64,000 nucleotides of DNA from Hamadaea sp. (GCF_013362815.1 NZ_JABFVK010000006.1:62001-126000); one strand, 5' to 3'. Positions 17,915-26,426 are shown, numbered from the stretch's first letter. The notes: generated by a model not told the origin, from the letters alone. A program made the numbers and translations.

Positions 17915-18277
17915 ATGGACCTGGTCGACCGCGTACGCGCGTTGTTCATGGCGTTCCCGGAGGTCACCGAACGCCCCAGCCATGGTGCTCCGACGTGGTT
18001 CGTCCGGGACAAGAAGTCGATCGCGACGTTGTGGCCGGACGGGCACCACGACGACGACTTCCCGCACCTGTGGGCGGCCGCCCCGCTCGGCGCGCAGCAG
18101 GAGCTGATCGCCATCGACCCGGAGCGCTATTTCCGGCCGCCCTACGTGGGCCACCGCGGCTGGGTCGGCGTACGCCTCGACGGCGAGATCGCCTGGGACG
18201 AGCTCGCGGAGATCGCCGAGGATGCGTTTCGGGTGGTCGCACCGAAAACGTTGATCGCGAAGTTAGACGCGCGCTGA
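17915..18277 (+). CDS. MmcQ/YjbR-family protein
   Basis: The 120-residue protein has the YjbR fold signature: an early FPEVTERPSHGAPTWFV strand pair, and later RYFRPPYVGHRGWVGVRLDG. Members are small CyaY-like alpha/beta proteins that may bind DNA. The ATG at 17915 is preferred over the one at 17891 because a TATCCT box lies 6 nt upstream and the family usually starts here. It overlaps the convergent TIM-barrel gene by 15 bp. Confidence 0.85.
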   Translation: MDLVDRVRALFMAFPEVTERPSHGAPTWFVRDKKSIATLWPDGHHDDDFPHLWAAAPLGAQQELIAIDPERYFRPPYVGHRGWVGVRLDGEIAWDELAEIAEDAFRVVAPKTLIAKLDAR

Positions 18278-19252
18278 CGCGAGCACGGCGTACGCCTCCT
18301 TCGGCCGCCACGTGCCGTCGGGGCGCACGGCGACGACGCCGTATCCGGCGGTGTCTAGGTTGTGCTCCGGGCGGTCGTCCCAGGCGTACAGGTAGCTGGC
18401 CCAGGTGAAGACGAAGGCTCCGTCGACGGGCTCGTCGCGGTAGATCGCCAGCAGCTCGGTCAGCTCGTCCGCCTGTTCGGTCTCGTCCCGCACGATCCCG
18501 TCGGCGAGCCGGGCCGGGGTCGTGGACCGGTCGATCGCCGTCCAGCCGAGACCGCCCCGATCGGCCGCCCCGCGATAGGTGCAGCAGCCGAACTCGGTCA
18601 GCACCACCGGCTTGCCGTGTCGCTGGTAGTCCCGGAGCAGCTCCCGATACTTCGCCCGGTTCTTCGCACTGCGATAGAGGTTGACGCCGACGACGTCGAA
18701 CGGCGTCCAGTCGACGCGTTCCCAAGAGCCGCTCGCGTACGTGACCGATCCGCCGAACCGCTCCCGAGTCAGAGCGACCGCCTTCGCCAGGTACGCGTTG
18801 AGCCGCTTCTGCGGATCACCGGTCCGCAGCATGCCCAGGAACATCCGCCAGGGTCGAGCGGCGAGCCGGATCCGATCGAGGGTGGTGTCACCGGGGAAGA
18901 AGCCGTGCTGGAACAACGTGGCTTCCAAGCCGACCACGAAGACGACCTCACCACCGGACCGCAACTCTTCGGCCAGCGCGGCTGTCTCAGCCACGTACGC
19001 CAACGCGTCGGCCTCGCGCAGGTTGCCCCGCACCGGCGAAAAGTACACGGCCAGACCCAGCTCATGGGCGATCCGGGTGGCCGATGCCAGGCGCGCGGGG
19101 TCCTCGCCGGAGATGCGTACCGCGTCGCAGTGCAGCTCACCCGCGATCGCCGCCAGCTCGGCCCGCGCCGTCGTCTCGTCGAATTCGGGCCGGGACAGCC
19201 GTCCGGCGATCATCTCCGCTCCGACGTCGTAGTTCAACCCCCGGAATGCCAC
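18263..19252 (-). CDS. Glycoside-hydrolase-like TIM-barrel protein (often labelled abortive infection protein)
   Basis: The protein has about 329 residues and no signal peptide. It matches the TIM-barrel family related to GH5-like hydrolases: the start VAFRGLNYDVG, a central ASGSWERVDWTPFDVVGVNL, then VVLTEFGCCTYRG, where Glu sits as the nucleophile does in such barrels, and FVFTWASYLYAWDDRPE near the end. Database entries of this type are often called abortive infection proteins, a label without functional basis that I can see. The GTG at 19252 is chosen because CGGAGG lies 5 nt upstream; the longer frame would run into twin operators. It is probably repressed by the divergent TetR. Confidence 0.75.
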   Translation of the reverse strand: MAFRGLNYDVGAEMIAGRLSRPEFDETTARAELAAIAGELHCDAVRISGEDPARLASATRIAHELGLAVYFSPVRGNLREADALAYVAETAALAEELRSGGEVVFVVGLEATLFQHGFFPGDTTLDRIRLAARPWRMFLGMLRTGDPQKRLNAYLAKAVALTRERFGGSVTYASGSWERVDWTPFDVVGVNLYRSAKNRAKYRELLRDYQRHGKPVVLTEFGCCTYRGAADRGGLGWTAIDRSTTPARLADGIVRDETEQADELTELLAIYRDEPVDGAFVFTWASYLYAWDDRPEHNLDTAGYGVVAVRPDGTWRPKEAYAVLASARV

Positions 19253-19272
19253 GTCAACCTCCGTCCAGTAAA

Positions 19273-19305
19273 CGATACACCGTATCGCCACGATACACTG
19301 TATCG
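19273..19305. promoter_or_regulatory. Twin palindromic operators between the TIM-barrel gene and tetR
   Basis: CGATACACCGTATCG (19273-19287) and CGATACACTGTATCG (19291-19305) are near-identical 15-bp palindromes. The second is perfect. Their centres are 18 bp apart, as in QacR/TetR operators that bind paired dimers. The second ends 1 bp before the TetR ATG. Confidence 0.85.
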
Positions 19306-19306
19306 C

Positions 19307-19954
19307 ATGGCCTTGATATGGGAGCGTCCGGTCGCCGACCGTCGCCGCAGCGTCCGGCTCGACCGCGACCGGATCGTCGCGACCGCCGTGGCGCTCGCCG
19401 ACCGGGACGGGCTGGACGCGGTGACCCTGCGACGGGTGGCCGCGGACCTGGAAGTCCTGCCGATGCGGTTGTACACATATCTGGCCACCAAGGACGACCT
19501 GCTAGACCTGATGGCCGACTGGGCGTACGGGCTGATCGAGCTGCCTGGCCCGAAGACACCGTGGCGGTCGTCGCTACGCAAGATCGCGCAGGAACTGCGG
19601 GCCGTCGCCGGGGGTCATCCGTGGGTGATCACGCTGCTCGGCTCGCGCTCGCCGTACGGCCCCAACGGCCTGCGCCTGGTCGAACGGGTCTGGTCGGCGC
19701 TCTACGACCGGGCCCCCGACCCGGCGACCGCGGCCGCGGCGTGCACCGCGTTCATCGCGTACGCCACCGGCGCGCTCGCTCAGGAGGCGGGCGCTCCCGA
19801 CAGTCCTGACGTCGAGCGGTACCTGGCCACAGCGGTCAGCGGTGGGGCGTACCCCACGTTGGCGCGCGCCTTCGCCGACCTCGGGCCGGCCGACACCTTC
19901 GACGGCGGACTGGAGGTCGTGCTGGACGGCATCGCCGCCCGCCTCACCGCGTAG
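19307..19954 (+). CDS. TetR-family regulator (TetR_C_11-like)
   Basis: The 215-residue regulator begins MALIWERP, with its helix-turn-helix in IVATAVALADRDGLDAVTLR and LEVLPMRLYTYLATKDDLLD. The core PMRLYTYLATKDDL is typical of the tetracycline-repressor-like subgroup. The C-terminal region (ACTAFIAYATGALAQEAG) is helical. It sits directly behind twin operators and very likely represses itself and the divergent TIM-barrel gene. The inducer is unknown. The 3' end overlaps the convergent membrane-protein gene by 11 bp. Confidence 0.88.
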   Translation: MALIWERPVADRRRSVRLDRDRIVATAVALADRDGLDAVTLRRVAADLEVLPMRLYTYLATKDDLLDLMADWAYGLIELPGPKTPWRSSLRKIAQELRAVAGGHPWVITLLGSRSPYGPNGLRLVERVWSALYDRAPDPATAAAACTAFIAYATGALAQEAGAPDSPDVERYLATAVSGGAYPTLARAFADLGPADTFDGGLEVVLDGIAARLTA

Positions 19955-20888
19955 TCGCCGCCGAGGCCGGGTGGGTGAAGAAGAGGACGGCGAGTTCGGG
20001 GGCCAGGAGCAGCGGCACGACGAGGAAGGTGGCGTACTGGAGCGGCCAGGCCGTCGGGACCGCCACGGGGACGCCCGCCACCCAACCGCCGGGCCAGTTC
20101 TGGTACGCCCAGAACCGGTGCACGGCGTTCTGCACCTCCATCAGCACACCGACGACCGCGGACGCACCGACCATCGCGGCGAGCGGAGTCCAGTAACGGC
20201 GGCGCATCGCACCGAGCAGCGACGGCCGGCCCCACCGGGTCAGCAGCGCTTCCACGGTCACCCACACGCCCAGGAACGCGATTAGGGCGTACCAGAACGG
20301 GGGTGCGTGGACCGTCGGGTGCTGAACGGCCAGAACGTAGCCTTGTGCGTACCAGTTGAGGTAGAGCAGCAGCGCCGTGGTGAGCGCGGCGACCCCGATG
20401 AGCAACAGCCCTCCAGGCCGGGCCGGGGCCACGGAGCGTGACGGTCGCGCCAGCCGGTCGAGGACGGCCTTGACCGCGAGATAGCTCTCCACAATGGACA
20501 TCCAGTAGAACGCGAAGCCAGGCACCACGATGAGCGCGTAGAGCCAGACCGTCCAGAAAGGATAGATCCACAACCGGCCGAGCCATTGCGCCACGACCTC
20601 CATGACCAGGCCCGCCGCCGCCCCGCCGAGCAGGACGCGGACGAAGCGGGCCGGATCGGCGACAGCCGCCGTCCACAGTGACGGAGCACCGAGACGCTTG
20701 CAGATCCCCTCGCCAAGGAGGATGACACCGGTCGTGAGCAGGACCGCCGAGAACCCAAGGAGCACGACGGGGACGACGGGCAGGCCGAGCACGAAGTCGG
20801 TGGGCTGGGTGTAGACGCGCGACGGCACCAGGAACTGGCCGCAGGACGCAGCCACACAGAACAGGCCGACCCAGCTGGCGGCGTTCAT
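19944..20888 (-). CDS. Polytopic membrane protein, unknown family
   Basis: The protein has about 314 residues and eight or nine hydrophobic segments. The first could be a signal anchor (ASWVGLFCVAASCGQFLV). It is unusually rich in Trp and Tyr in loops (YPFWTVWLYALIVVPGFAFYW; LNWYAQGYVL; FWAYQNWPGGW). I do not recognise the family. The ATG at 20888 is taken; a GTG 6 bp upstream is possible. It converges with the TetR gene. Confidence 0.75.
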   Translation of the reverse strand: MNAASWVGLFCVAASCGQFLVPSRVYTQPTDFVLGLPVVPVVLLGFSAVLLTTGVILLGEGICKRLGAPSLWTAAVADPARFVRVLLGGAAAGLVMEVVAQWLGRLWIYPFWTVWLYALIVVPGFAFYWMSIVESYLAVKAVLDRLARPSRSVAPARPGGLLLIGVAALTTALLLYLNWYAQGYVLAVQHPTVHAPPFWYALIAFLGVWVTVEALLTRWGRPSLLGAMRRRYWTPLAAMVGASAVVGVLMEVQNAVHRFWAYQNWPGGWVAGVPVAVPTAWPLQYATFLVVPLLLAPELAVLFFTHPASAATTR

Positions 20889-20975
20889 ACTCACCAGTCT
20901 GCTCCGGTTTGGGAGCGGTACCCCGGTGAAGTCAGGGAACGGTTAAGTTGGAGCACAGAAGCGGTGGAGGTGACG

Positions 20976-21524
20976 ATGCGTTACGAGATGGCAGAGGAGC
21001 TGGGGCAACCGCGGCTCGATCAGGCCTGGGCGGCGTACTCGGCCGCGTTCGACGAGCTCCGGGCGGCGACGGTCGAGCGGAATGTCCTCTATCGGCACGA
21101 GTTCGAGGCCGTCATGATGGACAAAAGGATCGAAAAGCACTATGCGATCGATCCGGATCTCGACGAGGTCGTCGCGCTGGCGACGTTCACGAACGCGCTG
21201 GAAGCGCTGAGCTGGCTGTCCCCCGAGTACTTCGCCGCGCGATGGCCGGACCAGTTCGCCAACAAGCAGATCTGGTACCTGGGGTTCTTCGCGATCCACC
21301 CGGACTACCGGCACAGCGGCATCTTCGAGGCGGTCATCAGTCAGATGTGGCGGCCGATCCAGGCCAACGGCGGAATCGCCGCCCTGGACATCTGCGGCGT
21401 CAACATCTCGCTCGGGCTGGCCGGCGCCATCTCGCGTACGCTCAAGGACCTCACCCCGGCCATGGTGACCGAGGAGATCGACGTGCAGACCTACTGGGCG
21501 TTCAGCCTCGACGCGCCCGCCTGA
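20976..21524 (+). CDS. GNAT-fold acetyltransferase-like protein
   Basis: The 182-residue protein has a central segment IWYLGFFAIHPDYRHSGIFE that resembles strand 4 and motif A of GNAT acetyltransferases, though the acetyl-CoA loop Q/RxxGxG/A is degenerate (RHSGIF). The N-terminal half (FEAVMMDKRIEKHYAIDPD) is charged. Function unknown; the GNAT call is structural pattern only. GGAGGTGACG places the ribosome-binding site before the ATG at 20976. The last 34 bp overlap the end of the convergent GGDEF-EAL gene. Confidence 0.65.
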   Translation: MRYEMAEELGQPRLDQAWAAYSAAFDELRAATVERNVLYRHEFEAVMMDKRIEKHYAIDPDLDEVVALATFTNALEALSWLSPEYFAARWPDQFANKQIWYLGFFAIHPDYRHSGIFEAVISQMWRPIQANGGIAALDICGVNISLGLAGAISRTLKDLTPAMVTEEIDVQTYWAFSLDAPA

Positions 21525-23800
21525 AGTTTGAGCGGCGGCGTCACCGACCAGCGGCGCGCGAAGTCCCCGGCGCTGACCGCGTGGCCCCAGAGCCACCCCT
21601 GCCCGTAGGTGACGCCGATCCGGGACAGCAGCTCCCGCTGGGTTTCGTCCTGCACACCCTCGGCGACCACGCTGAGCTGCAACGCTTCGCTCATCGCCGC
21701 GACCGCGCGGACGATCGCCTCGTCCTCCGGATTGTGCCCGAGCCCGACCACGAACGACTTGTCGATCTTCACCCCGGTGACCGGGTAGTTCCGCAGGTAG
21801 CCGAGCGCGGAGAAGCCGGTGCCGAAGTCGTCCACCACCAGACTCACGCCCAGTTCGCGCAGCTCCCGCAGGGTCTGGTCGACGGTGCCGGACGACTCGA
21901 TCATGACCGATTCGGTCAGCTCGATCGCCACCGCCGACGGGGGCAGGCCGTATTCGCGCAGCGCCGAGGCCAGCTCGCCGGGCAGCCGCGTATCGCGCAA
22001 CTGCCGGGGCGACACGTTGATCGAGAGCCAGAACCGCTCGGCCACCACGCCGTCGGCCCGCCATTGGGCCAGCTGGTACAGCGCCTCGTGCATCACCCAG
22101 CGCCCGATGTCGATGATCAACCCGGACTCCTCGGCGACCGGGATGAAGGTCGCCGGGCCGATCAGGCCCCGATCCGGATGCGTCCAGCGGAGCAACGCCT
22201 CCGCGCCGACGATCCGGCCGCTGGGCATGTGCGCCACCGGCTGGAAGGCCAGGTGCAGCTGCCCCAACGCCATCGCCTCGCGCAGCGCAAGGTCGATGTC
22301 GATGCGTTCGCGTACGCGATCGCGCATGACCGGGTCGAAGATGACCCAGCCGTCGCGCCCGTTCGCCTTCGCCTGATACATCGCGGTGTCGGCGTCGCGC
22401 AGCAAGTCCTCCGCAGTGACTTCGCCGTCGCGGGTGTGCCCGGCCTTGGTCGCGGCGGAGCGGGTCGAGCTGGAGATGCCGATCGAGACGCTCACGACGA
22501 CGTCCGCCCCCGGCATCCGCAAGGTCTGCCGCATCGTCTGCAGGATCACCTCGGCCAGCGCCAGCGCGCCCTCCCGGGTCGCCCGGTACGCCACCACGAA
22601 CTCGTCCCCGCCGACCCGGGCGATCATCGCCGCGTCCGGGGCACAGCCGCGCAGGCGCCCGGCCACCTCGGCGATGACCTGGTCACCGGCCATGTGACCG
22701 CGGGAGTCGTTGACGTACTTGAAGCCGTCCAGATCGAGGAAGTAGACCCAGACCTCCTCGCCGTCGACCGGCTGGGCCAGCATCTCCCGGACCTCGGTGA
22801 ACCACAGCGACCGGTTGGCCAGCCCGGTCAGGGAGTCGTGGGTCGCCTGGTGCTCGTAGCGGTGCTGCGCGGCGGCGTACCCCCGCACGGCCGAGACGGC
22901 CCGGGCCAGCAGCAGCGCGACGATCGCGGCCCCGCCGACGGCCAGCAGCACCCGGTCGAACGGGGTCGGCTTCTCGATCAGGACACCGAGGACGAACGGG
23001 ACGGCGAGCGCGGGCGCGATGAGGAACAGCCGGCGCGCCGACCAGGCCTGGATCGGCAGGCTGGCCTGCCGCCCGATGTCGGCCATCGAGGGATGCAGCC
23101 CGGAGGCTCCGATCAGCGTGAAGCCCAGCAGGAACGGCAGGTCCAGCAGCGGCGAGCCGACCAACTCACCTTCGTTGCCGATGATGGCGTACGCGACGTC
23201 GCCGGTCAGCAGCAGCGCCATGCAACCCAGCAGCATCGTGAAGGCAGGACCGCGCCGGGTCGCGAAGGCCAGATTGGCGACCAGCAACACCAGTACGCCG
23301 TCCAGCAGCGGATACACCCCGGCGAGGGCCGAGACGGCCGCCTCCCGCCCGGCGATCGAGGCCGCGGGGACGGCGAAGAACATGGTGAACACGATGGTCA
23401 CGCCGACCCCGATGAGCAGCCCGTCGATGACCGCGTGCCGCTTGTCGCCCACCCGGGCCCGCAGGAAGCCGCCGAGCGCCAGGAACATGCACAGGTAACC
23501 GGGGATGGTGAAGCAGTCGGGCAGCACCCCGCCGAGACCGGAGTGCTGGTCGAGCATCGTACGCAGCAGCGCCCCCGCCAGGAACAGGAAGCAGGCGGCC
23601 GACAGCAGCCGCCACGGCCAGGCCGGCTGGGGCCGGTGGCGGCGGATGCCGGTGATTATCGCGGTCCCGGCTCCGATGCCGACCGCGCTGAACGCAAGCC
23701 CGCTGACGATCTCGTTCGGGACGAAGGCGTACAACGCCGCGGCGAGCAGCCCGCCCGCCAGGAAGACGCTCCAGGCCTGCATCGAAGACTTATGGGGCAT
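21491..23800 (-). CDS. Membrane-bound GGDEF-EAL protein (cyclic di-GMP synthesis and breakdown)
   Basis: The protein has about 769 residues: an N-terminal region of about eight membrane segments (residues 10-310), a GGDEF domain (about 330-490) with an intact VGGDEF active site, and an EAL domain (about 505-755) with intact EALLRW, NVSPRQL, VDDFGTGFSALGYL and KIDKSF motifs. Both activities could therefore work. No RxxD inhibitory site is evident before GGDEF. Such proteins tie cyclic di-GMP to development in actinomycetes. The ATG at 23800 has GGGGGG 7 nt upstream and is preferred to the GTG at 23806. The promoter side is the repeat-rich region. Confidence 0.92.
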   Translation of the reverse strand: MPHKSSMQAWSVFLAGGLLAAALYAFVPNEIVSGLAFSAVGIGAGTAIITGIRRHRPQPAWPWRLLSAACFLFLAGALLRTMLDQHSGLGGVLPDCFTIPGYLCMFLALGGFLRARVGDKRHAVIDGLLIGVGVTIVFTMFFAVPAASIAGREAAVSALAGVYPLLDGVLVLLVANLAFATRRGPAFTMLLGCMALLLTGDVAYAIIGNEGELVGSPLLDLPFLLGFTLIGASGLHPSMADIGRQASLPIQAWSARRLFLIAPALAVPFVLGVLIEKPTPFDRVLLAVGGAAIVALLLARAVSAVRGYAAAQHRYEHQATHDSLTGLANRSLWFTEVREMLAQPVDGEEVWVYFLDLDGFKYVNDSRGHMAGDQVIAEVAGRLRGCAPDAAMIARVGGDEFVVAYRATREGALALAEVILQTMRQTLRMPGADVVVSVSIGISSSTRSAATKAGHTRDGEVTAEDLLRDADTAMYQAKANGRDGWVIFDPVMRDRVRERIDIDLALREAMALGQLHLAFQPVAHMPSGRIVGAEALLRWTHPDRGLIGPATFIPVAEESGLIIDIGRWVMHEALYQLAQWRADGVVAERFWLSINVSPRQLRDTRLPGELASALREYGLPPSAVAIELTESVMIESSGTVDQTLRELRELGVSLVVDDFGTGFSALGYLRNYPVTGVKIDKSFVVGLGHNPEDEAIVRAVAAMSEALQLSVVAEGVQDETQRELLSRIGVTYGQGWLWGHAVSAGDFARRWSVTPPLKLQAGASRLNAQ

Positions 23801-23948
23801 GGGCACACCCCCCTGGTGGCAGGCTCGCGGAGCGGCGGATGAGAAACGATATCAACGTCCGCCCAACGATAGCGAGGGTTCCAGCAGTCGCCGCAAATAC
23901 GACATTTCACCCTTTCCGCCAGGTTGGCCCCGGCTGGGTTCCGTTGAG

Positions 23949-24024
23949 CCCGGGTTCGGGTTCCCAGCCCGGGTTCGGGTTCCCAGCCCGGGTTCGGGTT
24001 CCCAGCCCGGGTTCGGGTTCCCGC
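23949..24024. repeat. Tandem array, four copies of a 19-bp unit
   Basis: The unit CCCGGGTTCGGGTTCCCAG starts at 23949, 23968, 23987 and 24006; the fourth copy changes at its end to CCCGCCAG, running into the cloverleaf sequence. No protein frame is preferred. The array is in the 500-bp gap between the GGDEF-EAL and DGPF genes. Confidence 0.9.
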
Positions 24025-24085
24025 CAGATCACGGTTATACCTGTGATCTTGGCCCAAGATCGCATGGATATCCATGATCTGGCGG
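24021..24085. repeat. 65-bp nested palindrome able to form a three-armed cloverleaf
   Basis: The outer arms CCGCCAGATCA (24021-24031) and TGATCTGGCGG (24075-24085) are exact reverse complements. Inside, three palindromes are chained by shared GATC: 24027-24048 (GATCAC...GTGATC), 24045-24061 (GATCTTGG-C-CCAAGATC, perfect), and 24058-24079 with a perfect ATGGATATCCAT core. The region is AT-rich for this genome. It is flanked by two unrelated tandem arrays. Confidence 0.85.
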
Positions 24086-24180
24086 AAAACACCGGCGCAC
24101 CCTCGCGGAAAACACCGGCGCACCCTGGCGGAAACACCGGCGCACCCTCGCGGAAAACACCGGCGCACCCTCGCGGAAAT
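24083..24180. repeat. Tandem array, four copies of a 23-bp unit
   Basis: CGGAAAACACCGGCGCACC plus four more bases (CTCG or CTGG) repeats at 24083, 24106, 24129 (one A shorter) and 24151, with a partial fifth. The first copy starts inside the right arm of the cloverleaf, so the two structures are joined. The remaining 24181-24297 holds no gene that I can support. Confidence 0.88.
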
Positions 24181-24297
24181 CAAGGCGGCGAACTCCGCCG
24201 GAAAAAGTTCGGGCGTAGTGTCGATTCCGGCGAGCCGAGCGCGTCGGAGTTTCGAACGACCCGATTCGGCGGGTCACCGAGTGGAAGGGCCACGACC

Positions 24298-24633
24298 ATG
24301 GCCAGGTACCTCATTCTGATCCACGGCGACGAGCAGGCCGACGAGAGCGCCACCCAGGCCGACTTCGACGCCTTGATGGCCGCGCACAACGCCTTCTCGG
24401 CCAAGCACGGACCGGCGATCCTCGGCGGCGAGGCGCTGCAGTCCACGAAGACCGCCACGAGCATCCGATCCGACGGGACCATCACCGACGGGCCGTTCGC
24501 CGAGGTCAAGGAAGCGCTGGGCGGGTACTACCTCGTCCAGGCGGCCGACCTCGACGAGGCGATCGCCATCGCCAAGGACTGCCCCGCGCCCAACGGCGGC
24601 GTCGAGGTGCGCCCGATCATGGAATTCGAGTAG
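24298..24633 (+). CDS. DGPF/YCII-related domain protein
   Basis: The 111-residue protein of the YCII-related superfamily (DGPF group) carries the signature TITDGPFAEVKEALGGYYLV. The N-terminal MARYLILIHG and the end GGVEVRPIMEFE are typical. Genes of this family very often precede ECF42 sigma factors, as here, with 11 bp between stop and start. Members are thought to be small dimeric proteins of unclear biochemical role, possibly linked to oxidative metabolism. The ATG at 24298 has a weak purine-rich site upstream. Confidence 0.9.
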   Translation: MARYLILIHGDEQADESATQADFDALMAAHNAFSAKHGPAILGGEALQSTKTATSIRSDGTITDGPFAEVKEALGGYYLVQAADLDEAIAIAKDCPAPNGGVEVRPIMEFE

Positions 24634-24644
24634 GGCCGGAGTTC

Positions 24645-25907
24645 GTGACCGCGATCCGTCTGCCGGCTCCGGCCGAGGTCGCGGCCGCCGTCGCCGAGGC
24701 GCACCGTCGCGAATGGGCCTTCGTGCTCGCCGCGACGGTGCGCGTCACCCGCGACCTGGATCTCGCCGAGGAGTGCGTCCAGGACGCGTACGCCGGCGCT
24801 TTGTCGGCCTGGCCTGCGTCGGGCATCCCGGCGCGTACGGGCGCTTGGCTCACGACGGCCGCCCGCAATCGCGCACTCGACCTGCTGCGCCGGGATCAGA
24901 CGGCGCGCCGTCATCTCCCGTTGCTCCTCGACGATCCCACGCTGCCCGGCCCGGAGAGCGCGCTGGACGCTCCCGACATCCCCGACGACCGGCTGCGGCT
25001 GATCTTCACCTGCTGTCACCCCGGGCTCGCGGTCGAGGCCCAGGTCGCGCTGACGTTGCGGCTGCTCTGCGGGCTCACCACCGCCGAGGTCGCGCGGGCG
25101 TTCCTCGTCAGCGAGGCGACCATGGCCGCCCGCATCACCCGGGCCAAGAAGAAGATCGCCACCGCGCGCATCCCTTACCGCGTACCGTCCGCGGCCGATC
25201 TGCCCACCCGCGTCGAGGCGGTGCTGACCGTCGTCCACCTCCTCTACACGACCGGCCACACCGCGCCGTCCGGCACCGGCCTCATGCGCGCCGACCTCGT
25301 CCAGCGCTCCCTCGACCTGGCCCGCATGCTGCGCGAACTGCTGCCACGAGACGCGGGCGTCGCCGCGCTGCTCGCCCTCATCCTGCTCACCGACGCGCGC
25401 AGCGGCGGGCGCACCGACGACTCCGGCCGCCAGATCCTCCTGGCCGACCAGGACCGCTCACTCTGGGACCGGCACGCCATCATCGAAGGAACTCATCTGG
25501 TACGCGAGGCGCTGCGTAGCCGCCCACCGAGCCGATACGCCTTGATGGCCGCCATCGCAGCGGTCCACAGCGAGGCCCCGAGCTGGGAGGCGACCGATTG
25601 GGCGGAACTCGTCGGCCTCTACGACCATCTGCTGGCGACCTGGCCCTCCCCGGTCGTGGCCCTGAACCGGGCGGTCGCCGTCGGCTTCGCCCACGGCCCG
25701 CTCGCCGGGCTGCTCGCCGTCGACGAGTTGAGCGCCGAACCCCAGCTCGCCCGGTACGCCTACCTCGCGGTAGCCCGGGCGGAGTTCCTGGAACGCCTCG
25801 GCCGGACGGTCGAGGCGCGGCTCGCGTTCACCGAGGCGCTCATGCTCACCGAGAACGAGACCGAACGCTCGTTCCTCGCCGACCGCCTCGCCGCCCTCCC
25901 CCACTAG
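24645..25907 (+). CDS. ECF42-type sigma factor with C-terminal TPR-like extension
   Basis: The 420-residue protein has sigma region 2 at about 25-90 (DLDLAEECVQDAYAGAL, TGAWLTTAARNRALDLLRRD) and region 4 at about 115-170 (TAEVARAFLVSEATMAARIT). A C-terminal part of about 230 residues is helical and repeats TPR-like units (SPVVALNRAVAVGFAHGPLAG, LARYAYLAVARAEFLERLG). The length, the extension and the DGPF partner upstream identify the ECF42 group, which lacks an anti-sigma factor and uses its own extension for control. The start is GTG with GGCCGGAG before it. The final 62 bp overlap the convergent small membrane-protein gene. Confidence 0.9.
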   Translation: MTAIRLPAPAEVAAAVAEAHRREWAFVLAATVRVTRDLDLAEECVQDAYAGALSAWPASGIPARTGAWLTTAARNRALDLLRRDQTARRHLPLLLDDPTLPGPESALDAPDIPDDRLRLIFTCCHPGLAVEAQVALTLRLLCGLTTAEVARAFLVSEATMAARITRAKKKIATARIPYRVPSAADLPTRVEAVLTVVHLLYTTGHTAPSGTGLMRADLVQRSLDLARMLRELLPRDAGVAALLALILLTDARSGGRTDDSGRQILLADQDRSLWDRHAIIEGTHLVREALRSRPPSRYALMAAIAAVHSEAPSWEATDWAELVGLYDHLLATWPSPVVALNRAVAVGFAHGPLAGLLAVDELSAEPQLARYAYLAVARAEFLERLGRTVEARLAFTEALMLTENETERSFLADRLAALPH

Positions 25908-26298
25908 GCAGCAACAGCCACAGCGCTCCGCTCTCCTCCCGCAGATGCGGCGCGACGAGGAACTTCGGGCGGTTGACCGCCACGATGAGCCCGATCAGTG
26001 GGAAGGCGGCCAACGCCACCAGGCAGACCGCTGCGAGGGGGCGGCGCAGCGCGTCTTGTTCGCCCAGCGCCCAGCCGACGACGTCTGCCGAGCCCGCACC
26101 GGTCAGCAAGGTGACGGCCGCGAAGACGACCGGGTTGCTGCGGCGGAGTGCCCGGGCCAGCCACCGCGGGTAGTAGCTGGGCGTGGCCCTCAGATCGGAT
26201 CTGCGCGTACTCCCTGCCCAATGGCGCGGGATGTAGAAGATCCAGGCCAGAATGCACGCGGCGAACCCGCCGAACATGACGACGGACTGCGCCAGCAT
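25846..26298 (-). CDS. Small membrane protein, unknown
   Basis: The product has about 150 residues and three hydrophobic segments (ACILAWIFYIP; VVFAAVTLLTGAG; AVCLVALAAFPLIGLIVAV). The ATG at 26298 has AGGAAA upstream. The last about 20 residues are Arg/Gly-rich, lie antisense to the end of the sigma-factor gene and may not be functional. No family recognised. Confidence 0.55.
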   Translation of the reverse strand: MLAQSVVMFGGFAACILAWIFYIPRHWAGSTRRSDLRATPSYYPRWLARALRRSNPVVFAAVTLLTGAGSADVVGWALGEQDALRRPLAAVCLVALAAFPLIGLIVAVNRPKFLVAPHLREESGALWLLLPSGGGRRGGRRGTSVRSRSR

Positions 26299-26413
26299 GG
26301 CGGCCGTTTCCTGCACGTCTGTAGCTCCGAGGGGTGAGCAGTGGGTCCGACGAAGATATCCGCAGGTCAGTGGCGTATGCAAGGCGGGCCGGGACAGGGT
26401 TGCCGGGGATGGT

Positions 26414-26419
26414 TACCTT
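26414..26419 (+). promoter_or_regulatory. Leaderless -10 box
   Basis: TACCTT ends 7 nt before the ATG at 26427, favouring that start over ATG 26409 or GTG 26421. Confidence 0.4.
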
Positions 26420-26426
26420 CGTGGAT

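Noticed and set aside
15852-18107. A 750-codon plus-strand frame across the DUF998 and flavoprotein genes
   Set aside because: It is antisense to two recognisable genes and has no domain; it would also overlap their divergent promoters.
18263-19252. Phage-defence (Abi) role for the TIM-barrel protein
   Set aside because: The name comes from database habit. The sequence shows a glycoside-hydrolase-like barrel and no known Abi domain.
20948-23842. A 960-codon open frame antisense to the GGDEF-EAL gene
   Set aside because: The minus strand holds intact GGDEF and EAL motifs; the plus-strand translation is low-complexity and Asp/Arg/Gln-rich.
23949-24180. Possible CRISPR array
   Set aside because: The units are directly adjacent with no unique spacers, there are two unrelated unit types, and no cas genes are present.
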